Below, piece after piece: positions 32,923 to 46,300 of a stretch of 64,000 nucleotides of DNA. Each line of letters starts with the position of its first letter. Position 1 is the first letter of the stretch. Below the pieces are notes generated by a model. It was not told the DNA's origin, made no database searches, and was given only the letters and a program-made list of their open reading frames with translations. The stretch comes from Malurus cyaneus samueli (Eukaryota; Chordata; Aves; Passeriformes; Maluridae), in contig CM019217.1 in NCBI GenBank assembly GCA_009741485.1, forward strand, positions 29,877,247 through 29,941,246, given 5' to 3'. Made by a program: the position numbers and the translations under genes.

Positions 32923-34849
32923 GTACAGTTTTGAGAGTTAAATAGGATAAAGTGTTGATTAAGTAATGTATCGGAAATCCTGTTTCTTTCTTGTCAGGAG
33001 GCAGTCTGGAGATAAACCTCTTAGCCAAGACTCTACCTCTGTGTTGCCTAGATAGGGTCACAGAACATGGCAGGTTCAAGTCTCAAACTACAGCACAAAC
33101 ACAATCCAAGCATGTAATTTTCCACATCACTGATCTTCAGTCCTAAATTCCAGCAAAATGTGATAAGGTTTTTCTTCTGAATGGAGAAAAGTGAGTAAGG
33201 AAAATCATATAAGTGCAAAAAGTCTTCCACAGGCTAGTGGGTCTTCAGTCTCAGCCCTGCCATTCTTTATGGTTGTCCTAAGCTGTTGATTTTCAGGGTG
33301 AGTAAACTATTTACTGGTATTTTACAGGACTTTTTTTTTTTTAAAGCTGATCCTAATTCTGAGATTAGATGACCCAAGAAAATAAAAAAAAAAAGCTTTA
33401 TAAGTGGAATCATTAAGCAATAATTTTAGAGGATCTTATTCCAAAAAACATGCTGCTTCTATATTGACATAGCACTTTTGCTAATGTACTGACTAAAGCC
33501 TTAGATGATGTAGGCATCCAGGTGGTTCTGGACTTGTGTCTGTGAGTAGTGTGATTTGTGCAGCTCTGGAGAAGAGTTATCGCTGTTACCTTCTTGGCAA
33601 ACTCCCATCTATTTTTGTGCTGCACATGCAAGTTGTTTCTGTTCTGTTTCTGAGGTTCAAGTTAACACTCAAGACTACACACAATTCTGTACAGAGCTGG
33701 TTTTTGTTGTCCTTTCTTCCTTGTGAACAGAGAAAGGAATGGATGACCAGACATCTGGTGCTCTTGATGTATTGGGCTAGTATCCTCTTCATAGATTTTA
33801 TAACAGCATGGAAGGACAGACTTCTGTTCTCATCTGCCACCTCATGTTGAATGTTATGTCAGGTATTATGGTGGTCTACTGTCACTGAATTCTTTAGCCA
33901 GGTCACCTTCATGGGATTTGCTAGTACAAGTTCTGAAAACTTCAGCTTTTCCTCTTACATTACCTTTGTGAGCAAATTTACAAATTGGGAACTTCTCCAT
34001 GGAGTCTTTCTGATGCTAGTGGAGTGGAATCTACAAGAAAAATGCTGCTGTTCAATGCAAGTTCAGTGTTTGTTTAGGGATTTGAAAGTTAAGTTCTCTT
34101 TTCTCCTTTTCTGTTCTCTGATATCATTGTTCCTATTATTTGGATTTTTTCCCTTATTTTTTAGCCCCTTCTGCAGTCACAAACCCATACTCTAGAAAAG
34201 AAGCACAGAAGTCTGTATTCAATGATGATGTGTATTGGATTAGCTGCAGGAATCCTGTCACATCCAAGAATGGTCAGCCTGTTTCTAGTCTTTAAGGGCC
34301 AACCTGCTGCTGGTTTGGATGGATATTTGGGGGTGGTTTTTTAGGGTTTTTTTTTGTTTTCTTTTTCTTTTCTTTTAGTCCTACACTGGTTGTGCCTTCC
34401 CTGGTCTACTTTCACCACAAAACTAAGGTAGAACGCTGATAACACTTTGTCAGAGTTGCTTCTAGCATGCTAGTAACTCACTGTTAAACACATTCTTTAT
34501 CTTATTTTGCCAAAATATGGAGTGTAGATGTAAATCCAGCTTTAAGCAGTTCCCCATAAAGTGAAAGAGAATGGCAGCTGCTGTTAGATGCATATTCTAA
34601 AGGTTTCTGAAATATGTCAAGTGAACTTTAAGCAATGTGGAATAACAGGCTTGTTGCTTGGGAGCCATGCACAATGTCATGCTCAGGTGTTCTTCCAATG
34701 GGAAAGTCAATTCTGTGAACAAGAAATACGAGAGTAAGGAGATGGCTCGTCTCTGATGTTGCAGTAATTTGTGGGGGAGTGTATGTTCTGTATCATAACT
34801 GCTACTTGAGTCTGGCATTTGCCTGATTTTAGTATCTGTTTTTACTGCT

Positions 34850-35480
34850 AAATCACAGAATGGGTGAGGTTGGAAGGGTCCACACTGGGTCATTTGGTCT
34901 AACCTCCCTGCTCAAGCAGAGTCATCCCAGAGCACATGACACAAGATTGTGTCCAGACAGTTCCTGAATATCTCCAGTGAGGGAGACTCCACTGCCTCTC
35001 TGGACAGTCAGTTCCAGTGTATGATCAGCCACACAGTAAAGTTCCTTCTCATACTCGGTGGTACTTCCTGTGCATCAGTTTCTGCCCTTTGCCTCTTGTA
35101 CTATTGTTCAGCACCACCAAGAAAACCCTGGTTCCATCCTCTTCACACCCTTCCTTGAAAAACTTACAGACATTGATGGGGTCCCTCTCAGTCTTCACCA
35201 GGCTACACAGGCCCAGCTCCCTCAGCCTTTTCTCATAAGTGAGGTGTTCCATTCCCCTCACCTTGCCCTCTGCTGGACCCTCTCCAGGAGCTCCATGTCT
35301 TCCTTGTACTAAGGAACCCAGAACTTTTCTTTCCCACATCCACGGCCCTGCATTTGAAATTTGTTGAATTTCAGAAGGTTCCGCTCTGCCCATCCCTCCA
35401 GCCTGCTGAGGTCCCTCTGAAGGACACAGCCCTCTGGGGTATTGGCTGCTGCTCCCAGCTTGGGTTATCAGTGAATTTGC
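34850..35480 (-). mobile_element. CR1 LINE 3' fragment (minus strand)
   Basis: The left edge AATCACAGAATGGGTGAGG followed by GGTTGGAAGGGTCC is the reverse complement of the avian CR1 3' terminus. The following 600 bp carry typical words such as TCTAACCTCCCTGCTCAAGC and TCCCTCAGCCTTTTCTCAT. So the element is 5'-truncated, reads on the minus strand and ends at about 34850. The 345-nt minus-strand open frame inside is the CR1 terminal region, not a host gene. Confidence 0.88.
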
Positions 35481-38400
35481 TGAGGAAGCACTATGCCAGC
35501 CACCACTGCAAACGAGAGACTGATAAAGTCAGTTCTAAGCAGTATAAAATAATTCTGTTGTTTGCTCTTTCCATACTCCTACAGCTTTGCCACTTAGGAC
35601 CTGGACCAAATACAGAAGTTACAAATCTTACAGTTTTATACATGTCCAAGTTCTAATTACTCCCTTCAAAAACTAGATTAAATCTTTATAAAATAAAGGT
35701 TTAAGAGACATTTAGGTAGAACTCAGTTAAAATTCTGGCAACCAAGTCAGCTATCACAGTTAATTATTCAGAAAATACTGTAATGTGTTAAAATAAAGGC
35801 TTTAGGATTTTAATATATCTTGTAACTATATCTAACAGATATAGTTGGGCATTGCAGGAGTTTTTGAGTAGATACAGGATTGTGTAGGAAGTGGAACAGT
35901 ACGATACTCAAAGACTAACTTTCTATCTCTACGCAGTAGTTTGAGCTCTTCCTATTTAACCATTTCAACAGCAGTAATTCTTGGAGCTGCCTTCACTAAA
36001 ATGGGCTTAAAAACCTGTATTGCATCTCTGGCTTTTGTAAATGCCTTGTTTTGGTCAGATAACTTTAGTCATCACACTTCTATGCAGTAAGAAGCTATAA
36101 AGAAAACCTATATAACAATAATAAGGGAATATTTTAACATAAAGAACTATGTTCTTTAGTCTTCAGATATGGAATAAATTCATCTGAAAAACCTTAGCAA
36201 CAGATTTAGTCCTTGCCTGAATTCAGTTGTGATTCTGGTGGACCTCTAAGGTTCCTTTAGCGTGTTTAGAGAATGATTTATTTTAAAAGAGTAGTATGTT
36301 TTATTTGAAGATTTAACTTGATTTGATTTGCTGGTTTCAGGTGCTTTACTGGCAATTTAAATAATATAAGTAAATTTGAATGCTTATTTTATCTTCTTAT
36401 CACTGCACTCTTGCAATATTTCTGGCCTCTCTGAATTCAGGGTTTTCAGTACACTTGGCTCTAGATCTTTGGTATATTTTTCATGTGTCTCTGTACTGTC
36501 ATAAGTTGACCTCCTTCAAACTCACTCAGCATATGTTCCTCCCTTCCCAAATGAATTGTCAGCAACTTACCTGTCCTTGGAGGATTTTTCAGTCACTGTG
36601 GTGTTTCCCTATCTCTGCACTACAGAGCGTAAGGTTGACCAGCCAACCTAAAAGCTGCATTCAGCCTTCAGCCTGCAGCCAGAAGCAGCTCCTGGCTTTG
36701 GCTATGTTTGTGAGCTACTTGAAAACCCTTGCATGCAGGTCAGGGCAGTGTCCTCATAAAAGCATCGAGTTAGCTTGTCAACAGTGATGACATTCTTACC
36801 TTCTTGGCAAAGGCTATCCTCACTTTGTTGCTGGGGTTTAATTGTTACTGGTTTGTGTCATTACACATCTTTCATGCTGTGAACCCATGCCCTGACTTCT
36901 CTCTCTCTTCAAAGAACATGGTTGCCTGGCCTACTTGCTGATTTTACAAAGAGCTTTCCTTCCTTGCCTTCCTCCTTTTACTTTTTCCCCCCCCTTTTTA
37001 TTTTAAGTGATATCATGTTGTTGTGCCCTCCACCTACTTAATTTTATTTCTCTGCTTTTTACAATCCGTTACCAGTTTACCACATTTGTCTCTTGTATAG
37101 AGTTACCAATGAAAGCAGCTGGCAAAGTTTTCCTTCTGTGCTTCAGATGGTGACCTTCTGTAAAGAAAGCTTCAGCTGTTTGATCCCATTGCCTTCCGTG
37201 TTCACAGAGGCACATTTTCCTACTAAAGAGCAGCCCGAACCTAGTGAGGCCTTTCTAGCAGTTTAGTTACATTCATCTGTGTCCTATTTCAAATTACAGT
37301 GGGCTTATTGCAGTGGGCCAAATTTGCAAAGATTTGCAGCAAGGCTACAAGAAACCAACATAGTTAATAGTGAAGTCTTTTCATCCTTTTTTTTTTCACA
37401 TATCCTAAAGAGATACAAGGGTATAACATGCTCCCGTATAATTGATACAAGAGACAAGAGTCTCAGTTTTCTTAGTTATCAGTTGTAGATTCCTCCACAT
37501 CTTAAACTGCTGGATTCAAATATCTGAGTAGGGAAGATACAAGAATCCCTTGATCTCAGTGACAGTGACTCTTGAGTAAACTAAGAACTCTATTAAAAAA
37601 GCAGGAAAGCAAATCTTTGTTTCATTCTCTGGTGTGAAACAACATTAAATACCACCTAAGTGTTTATTTGAAGGTGTTTGTCATTAGCCTGATAATGCCA
37701 CAAATACACACAGTATAATGAAATCAGTAATAGTTAATGCAAAATTCTAGGGACTAAAAGACACATCACAGAGGGCTGCTAAATGAAGGTTTAATAAAGA
37801 AAATGTTAATATGTTAATATTTTAGTTGTAAAGCTAGTTACAAGGAGTTGCATAAGCAACGCAAAGACAGCTCTTTGACTTTGCGTATCTTGCTCTCTAC
37901 ATTTATTTCTATTCATGTCTAGTAGGATACAATACCATCGTACATAATTTTACATTTTAAAGATGTACAATAACATTATCCATTTTCAAACCGATTTTAG
38001 GCAGAATATTTGTGGGGTTTTTTCTCTGCTGACTTTGCAGCATGCTTCTTTAATTTGAGAAAATCATTCACAGTTTCCTTTAATACCATAAAATTTACAG
38101 GCTATGTTCAAAATATGAAACATTTTTAGAAGTGCAGTTAAAATCAGGGCTTTCATTTATTTAAAATTCATAAAGATTAAAAAACAGAAGGCTAGATTCT
38201 CAACAGAATATAATTTATAGTTGTATTTATTTGATTGAGCCATAGTGGTTTATCAAATTGAGGCTATGGCCTTTCCAATATGACACTAAGATAAACCTTG
38301 CTGGTAAAAATTATTTGTTCGAAGACAGGAGCTCCTGTTGGAGAATAGTCATAATACTGAAGTTTACCTATTCACTTTTAATAACATTTTCACACAACAG

Positions 38401-40009
38401 AATGAAAAGCCATTACAGAAAAGCAGACTGAGTAATAAAATCTAATGATTCTAAATTGAGGTATATTGATATAATATAGTTCTGCCTGTAAGTCTGTATT
38501 TAAAGAAGTAGTGTGGAATGCAATCAAAGTAAACTTACATTACTACCCGTTTGCTGTACAAGAGTTCAATTCTGCATTGTCCTCAAGCAGGTAAAAGCAG
38601 CCATATGAATTACATTTTTTAACTGCTGGCTTTAACTAAAATGAAAAAAAAAACCAAAAGAAAATCCTCAAAAAACTTGTAAGACTTGCAACCTAATATG
38701 ACCACCTTTTCAATGAGTTTCAAGACATTCCAAATTATAAACATTTTTCAGTTATTTACTTCTGGACTGCTGATTATGAAAACTGTTACTCCTATTCTTG
38801 AAAACGTGAAAATTCTTAAATGAGATTAAACTTCCTGGTAAATGGTGATTAAGTCCTTAAATTAGTACTGCCATGCTCTATTCAGGTTGGCAAATACTAA
38901 AAAGGAAATTTTGTGTGAGGATAAAAACCCCCGTTTGGTTATGGTTAGTTTATTTTGAAATCAAAATTTGGAAGAAATATCATTTATAATAGTTCCTTTA
39001 TGGGCAAAGTAGTTTACTTACAAAGTACTTAACTTACAAATTCAGATATCTTCTGAAGTGATGTTTTCGTAAGTGATTTTATATTCTCTATTCTCTCCAT
39101 TGTATATGTACCTTACTCTCACTCAAAACCTTTTCAAGTAGGAATCAAAATAGGCTGAAGAATTTGGGATTTTATCACCTTTAAAATTTTACCTTTATAT
39201 CTTACATAGATGGTTTGGAACAAGGGTAAGATATAAACAAGCTTGATAAAACATAAAGAGGCAAGAGTAAACTGCCACGTGTACCTTTTGTTACAAAGGG
39301 GTGTTTTAGCACAAAGGTTATTGTTATCTTCCTTGAAGTTTTGGTCACAAAAACTACTGAGCTTTCAACACTGATTCAGAATTGAGTACAAATGGGATGC
39401 ATTCAGATGCAGCAGCAGCAACTGCTTACTAAAGCATTTTTTTACAGAATCGAAGCTTCATTTGTTCCCTGAGTCAGCAGGTCCATTTGTTAGTTTTACT
39501 TTGCTGTAGAAGATTTTAGTAGGAGGTTATGCCAAATAATTGTTCAAACCTCTTGTGAAGAAAAAAGTGAAAAATATACATATGCCTGAAAGCAAATGAG
39601 CTCTATAAAAATAAGTTTTGACTGCTTCACCAGTAAGGCTAACACTAATGCATCTTCAGCCTTGTGTAAGAGAGTACTTTGGAATTTCACATCTTAGGGA
39701 AAGAACTATTATCTTGTCCAATAAATAGTTATGGAAATGTACAAAGTAAGGAGTAATTATGTACAGCATTGATAAACACCATATTGGCTTAATGAAATAT
39801 AACAGCAGATATTACTTTTCTTTAGCGTTATGTCTTAAAATTAACAATAGCTTGCTCTGCTTAGATCTTTACTTACACAATTGCACAGTTCCCTTTCTTT
39901 GGATTATTTCTTTAGGCCACAGACCCCTTCTGTTCATCTGATGAAAAGATGTCATTCCAGACTCTGTAAGACTCAACTTCATCTGGATCCTTGCTGCCAT
40001 GAAGGTGTT

Positions 40010-40366
40010 TCAGCCTGCCAGAAATACAGCCTCATCAGAGTCCTTGCCACTGTCCTCACTAGGCATGCAGCCACCCCCACTTGGGGACCTACAGCTTAAG
40101 TCCTCCACACCAGACTCCTGATCACTGTTCGCTGAGAGGTCAGGATCAGAGCTTTTCAGGTTGTCCTGTGTCAAAATCAGGGCAGAATCTTCATCCCCTT
40201 GTGAAGGGCTCCGAGATGGGAATGATTTCAGATCATTGCTATACTCCTGGGGAGTGTTTGCTAAGCTGTTGTTGGAAGTATACAGTCCAAACTGTTTGCT
40301 TCGATCTTGTTGCTTACTCTTCATTTTATTATCACCTGATTGTGATTTCTGAAGATTCGCCAGTCT
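40010..40366 (-). CDS. MTMR7: MTMR7 last coding exon, acidic tail and stop
   Basis: The acceptor is TTATTTCAG ending at 40367. 118 codons start [19 protein letters not shown] and include [20 protein letters not shown] and [18 protein letters not shown], ending FLAG-stop (TGA at 40012-40010). The C-terminus is slightly shorter than in mammals. Confidence 0.95.
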   Translation of the reverse strand, partial: RLANLQKSQSGDNKMKSKQQDRSKQFGLYTSNNSLANTPQEYSNDLKSFPSRSPSQGDEDSALILTQDNLKSSDPDLSANSDQESGVEDLSCRSPSGGGCMPSEDSGKDSDEAVFLAG

Positions 40367-43300
40367 CTGAAATAAAGGAAACAGTATAGGTCATGCGGAC
40401 ACATTTAGGGTCCACAAATACTCTTCTATNAAATAAACTTCCAGGGCCCAACCCACCCTTTAAAAGTGCCTATTTGTATTTATGGTGTATGAGAAGTGCA
40501 CAATTTACCACAAAGTAGTGCTGAATTACAGCACTCTTCCGAGCTACAATTCCCTCTGAGTTACAGAAGGATTAAACTTACTTTCAGTAGTACTTGTGCA
40601 CCAACACAGGTAAAATTTTATCCTTAAAGAAAAAAAGTCCACTTTTGTGTCTTAAATGCAAAATATTCACAGTAATTTGTCTGAGAACAAAGATGATGGC
40701 TGAACATCCTCATTCCAGAAAAGGATGTAGTGTGTGGGGGACTCTGCAGCTTACGGAGTTGGGTTTCATCTGTCATCAGTTACCAAGTCTGGGGTATCAA
40801 GCTCAGCTGTTTATTACCTCTTGTAAGATTACCAGCTCTTCTTCCAGCTGCTGAGTTTCTTCCTTCACTGCCATCAGATAATCAGTGACTGACTGTCGAG
40901 GATGCAGTCCCTTTTCAAAGCGGTTGTACATCCCACTCCAGAACCTGGAATTGATGGGAAGGTCAGAAATTTTCCCATTTGGTGAAGTAGCCTCACAAGG
41001 CTTAAATACACACTCTTTCTCTTTTTTTCCCCTGAGACACATAAATTCATACACCATTTAATATGATTCATTGTTCATTTGCATTTTTCTGTCCTGAAGG
41101 TGCAACTTTGGGGACATAGGCTGCTCAAACTAATTCTGCTACACAACAGAAAGAAAGGTGAATTTAGCTTAGATCACATGACTGAGAAAGGTTCACTGAA
41201 TGGAAAATTTTGCAGGGTTTTTTGGAATTATTTTCTTGTTCTACACTATGGGCTTTAGAGCAATGGTACCTATAAAATAGCCAAGGATAAAGACAGTTTT
41301 TCGTATTCCTATTCTAATTGTTGTTCAACGTCCCATGAAGTCAACTTTGAAATTCTATACTATTGCAGTGCTCCTCCTGCCTTCTCCTGGTGATATGGCC
41401 CCAGGCAGGCCCCGAGTCTGATCAGTTCACCAGACAGGTTAAGCAGCCAAGCCCTGCTGTCAGCTGCAGCTGTCTGGCCAAGTAGCTGACAGATATTTTT
41501 GGAGCACGTGCTTGGTGGCTTATTATTCCTATCCCAATAGTATACTATTTAAATCACATTCCCCCTTAAGTTTAGCATCTGGTAGCACTTGCTTGGAAAT
41601 CTTTACGCACCCAAGTAATTCGATTAAAATCAACAGGATTACTTATCCATTGGAGGATCTGCTGTATCAGTACTTCCTTTATAAACCCCACTATCCCAAA
41701 GAATACGATTAATGACTATTTATAAGTTGTTTTAAAGTGGATGTGACCTGGTATAGTAGACATGAAAGAATTCAATTTCTGTCATTTAGGATTTTTATTG
41801 ACTTTTTAACTATTACTTGCAGCTGGAAAACAAACTGATCAGTTTTACTTAAATCACAGTATTCATTAATTTCTATTCAACTTCTCCTGAGGTTTGTAAA
41901 GACAAATGGTACAATTAATTAAGTCAGAATGTCAATACTGACATTTCTAAAACTATGATATTTTGATACATTTTGAAAAAATATCAAGTAAAATTTAATT
42001 TCGAGGTATAACAACATAGGAAAAGTCAGCTTTTTGTTTTACTAAACACTTGTTTTAGCAATGAAACCATGCCATACCATTTCTTGGAAGATCCTTTTTA
42101 TTTTTGACACCGATCCTAATTGACAACACAAAATCTTGGAGTGGAAGAAGTTAAAGCAGCTATAAATTTAGAAACAACAGACGAGAACAGATCTGAAAGA
42201 GGCAATTCTCAGTGGAAGAAGTGAGTAACCATGAAATTAGGACACACAACTATCATAATAGCTTTAATCTTAAGCTTCTTTTCAGACTAATACTCTGTTG
42301 TGGAATGGTGCAGAGGTGTTGTCTGAGTATGGGCCCACAAGAAACAAACACACTGCATCTGAGACTGAATTTACTCTAAACTGCCTTATAGAATGAGAAA
42401 TACTTCTATACAAAGGCATCCAGTTCTGTAATAACACATCTTACAATTCCCAGCAGCAAGTGATACCTACTTGTACAAGAAGTTGCACGGAGCTATCTGT
42501 GGGTGCAGGGTCCCTTGGGTTTGACTGTGGTCTGGCTTGTATAAAGGATTCAGGTAATCAGCACGATTTTTCCACAAGTGAGCCCACAATGAATATGTTC
42601 GTTCTTTGATTCTGAAAAACAATGCATTAAATAAAAGTATATTAAAGCATCTATTACAGTTCAGGGATAGCTACAGCTTAAATGCATCATTCTAGTCCTC
42701 TGTACTCCTGTTTACGATCAGCTTCCTTAACAGAATTAGACTTAAGATGCAAGCATAGAGAAAAAGAGATGCTTGTTGGTCACTAAAATTAAAATCTGGT
42801 CCATTTCCATAAAGCAAAAGCAGCCAGAGCATAGGTGGAGAGACTGGTTCTTTTGTGAGGTGGAGAGGATCACTTCCATAAAGTGAGCTTTCAGAGTGAT
42901 CCCTGCACCAAAGGGATCCCCACATTTAAAAGCACTCCTATCCCACTGAGCTGCAATTTCTTACATGGTTAGGTTTTGGTGATCTGTGAAGGTTTTGATT
43001 TCAAATGGGTTGTGGCACTGTGGCTGCTCTGCATTTGAGCAATGAACGGGACCAAATGGCAGCAGCCAGCAGTAACCAGCACCTTCCTCTCATTGCTGCT
43101 GCTGAAGTGATCAGGATGCTTGAGCAAAGCAAGGATATCATCATGTGTCAAGGACCCAGGGCCCCAGGAAGCTGACAGGAACATGAGCACTGCCAGAATG
43201 ATGATGCTGTCTTTGTTCAGGCCTCAGGGCAGGTAGATTAATTTGTAATTGCTTTGGGCGTGACAACAGGACAGTGCACTGACTCAGTCCTAGGGAAGGC

Positions 43301-46300
43301 TACCAGACAAAAAGGCTCTTTGTAAGGAAGTACCTGAAAGAGTGAGACTAAAATGTCCTGACATGGGATCCAAAGACAGGTTAAAGTACAGAAGAACAGT
43401 AACTCTTAAAATGAGAACTTTCCTAGAGTTAGTAATCATTTTATACTAGAGTTACAGGGCCAGCTTGCCTTGTGTTTTGTCAGTGCTGTAGTAAAGGTAG
43501 CCCACATGGCTGAGGGCGTAATGCTCTTGTCCATTTTCACTAATCCCTATCACGCACACCATGGATTATGCTCCCAGCAGAGCTACACGGCAGAGGATCA
43601 ACCTTTTTTGATATTAATCTGTGTTGCCAGAAGACAAGAAGCACCCTGCACCTTATGAAAGACAGACATGCAAACTCAAGAATGACTCCTCAATACACCA
43701 GCAACCACAGACCCCAGGCACAAATATGCTACCAAAGGAAACATTTTCATACTTCAGCTCTCGTCTCTCCTTCTGGTTGTTACACAGGAAATTCCCAAAC
43801 TGGCAAGAATAGATATGATGCTGTATGTGGATGAGGAATCTCTCATTGAATTCAAAGGCACACGGAAACTGTTCCATTAACTGCCAAACACATTCGATGA
43901 ACTGGTCAATAACAGGAGATATCTCCTTCGGATCTCCATCTAAATTGCCATACCTGAAACAAGATAAAATACATTCAATTATAACCTGAATTCCTGTAGG
44001 AAAGCTGAATGAACACTGAGGGAAACAAATCCCTCACTTTTTGTGTGCAAGTTACATCATCAGCATTCATTTCTAAAATCTCAACTCCTACTATATTTTT
44101 ATTTACAAAAATGGTACAAGAATCATGTAGTAGAATGAATTACAAACAAAAAAAATATCTTTTACAGGTTTGTTCTTACTGCTGTACCACTACAAAAAGC
44201 TGGCTGCTACATAGCTGTGTTTTACTGCTATCAATATAAATTGTACCACAGTAATATAAGTTACCAAAATAATGACTGCAGGGACTTAATGACAAAAGTT
44301 TGTCTTAAGACAGTCTCTTAGTAGTAGATCATTCCCTAAACCAGAAAACTGAGCAGGAGAGCTACATTGTAGGAGAGCAGAAAACAGGTTAAAGCTGCCC
44401 TCTCTTGGTGAAATTCCTAGAAAGTGGGAAATGTTTATGCTACTGTGACTGTCAAGTGGACATGAAAATTTTTGTATATAAAAATGCCTATTGGAACCAC
44501 TTGCAAAGAAGAAAAGGAGCCTGAAAATATAAAGCACATAGAAGTAAAATATGCTTTCAAGTTTACATGATGGGAAAAAAGCATTTTCAATCAATTATTC
44601 TGCTTGGCAGGGAGATGTATGTGCATTTTTATGTACACATGCTAACAGAGTAGAATTTCATAAACATCTAAAATTGAAACTTCTAATTCTGATATTATTG
44701 TCAAAGAAAATATAACAACATTGCGCAGCAAACCGAAGCTATCACTACTTATTGCATTTCATAACCTTTACCACTGATAAGCATAAACAATTGACAATAT
44801 CATATTAAATGTAGTAATTCCTGCTGGAATTTCACAGGTGGTATGGAGCTGCACAGATTTCCTGAAAGTTTTGGTGTGTTTTTTAATTATTACAAATTTA
44901 TGTTCAAATCAAGCAATATAATATAATTAAACCCCAATACAAAAATTGCATTTTCAATTTTCACAGAAAGTAAAAGTAAAGTCAAGAAAGAAAGAAAATA
45001 TGAAAATGTATCCATGTTTAAATATCTAACTCTTCAAAACATCTTCACTACATTATAGCATTTTCTGGATCGATGTGCAAAATCACTCGTCCAAATGTCT
45101 TTCCACTTTGCCTGACATTTCTGAGCAAATCTTGCTGGTTTTGTTAGAACAGAGTGTAATAGGAAGAGTATTTTATGTAATAGATAATTCATAGGCATGC
45201 TGAAGATTAAGTACTGTCTTGAAAGATGTAGAAGTCCCTTCGATGAACAGGGACTTATGTGGGGAGCCTTGCACTACAGGAAGATCTGCTGAAGTCAAAG
45301 GGATTTTGCAAGCCAAATACATACTTCTCACTTGGATGTCTCAATGCTCATGCTGCAAGACCAGCATGAAGAATCCCCCACCGTGATTTTGGAGTGCATA
45401 TATACTTCACTCTGACTTTTCCAGGCATCTAAATTCTATAGTTGGAGAGGTATAGCAGTTTCCTGGGGCATTTGGTTGCTGTGTTTTGTAAGGCAGCAAA
45501 GAAGTCAAACCGGAATGGCAGCATAAACTTTTAATGACCAAACATAAATGACTACATAAACATATACATATATAGAGAGGAAAACCTTTGCACCACCCTA
45601 CCTGTGGTTAAATTTGTGACCAAAGGAAACCCAGTCTTTTTCAATTAACACCTAAAATGAGAATATTGCATTCAGTGTTGTGGAGTAGAGCTGACATGTT
45701 GAAGCAGGCAGAAGAATGGTGTAAACAAGCAGTGTTGAAATCCCAGTTAATTCTTAGAATAAGCAGAAAAGTGGCAAGCAAGAATGATGTAAGCAAGCAA
45801 TATTATAATCCTAAATAATTTTCAGAATTAGCAAAAAAATGAGGCTAGCAGAGTGATGAGCACTGCTGCCTGCTCAGGGAAACAGCACTTCATGGATGCA
45901 GAGAGGATGCCAAGTATTTCAGCACAATTTCAAGTATCTTGTTTCATTGCTTTCTAAAATAGAACTTATAAATGTCTCAGGCATCTTTTTAACATGTGAC
46001 TGGTAACTTGATAACCACTTCTAGATGCTTTACTGCTGCTGATTGACTTGGGAAAGGAACAGATTTTCCAATGTGGCTGCTAACTGCAATCTAATGTCTA
46101 GAAATGACACACTGCTAACACTCAAAATTGTAATGTTCAAGGCAAATGAATACAAATTCTTGCTTGCACAAAAGCTCTTTTGGCTGTAAGAAAGTTTATT
46201 GGCAAAGGTTAGGGAAAAAAACCCAAATGTGGGTTCCCAACTGATCCCCACCTTGAATAACATTTCATTCGAATTGGAAGACTTTAACATGAACATATAG

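Larger units (their letters stand above)
32356..40009. other. Tail-to-tail interval between VPS37A and MTMR7
   Basis: About 7.6 kb. It includes a small purine-rich direct repeat (32886-32922), a T-rich tract (about 34330-34375), a CR1 fragment (about 34850-35480) and otherwise AT-rich sequence. The MTMR7 3' UTR must occupy part of the right side; several minus-strand AATAAA signals exist (for example at 37902-37907, 38156-38161, 38226-38231 and 38949-38954), so its end cannot be fixed. No convincing gene was seen. Confidence 0.75.

Noticed and set aside
35049..35393. A 114-codon minus-strand frame near VPS37A
   Set aside because: It lies inside the CR1 3' fragment and is transposon-derived sequence.
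42969..43190. A 73-codon minus-strand frame in a G+C-richer MTMR7 intron patch
   Set aside because: No family match and not in phase with MTMR7 exons. Possibly part of an old unnamed repeat.
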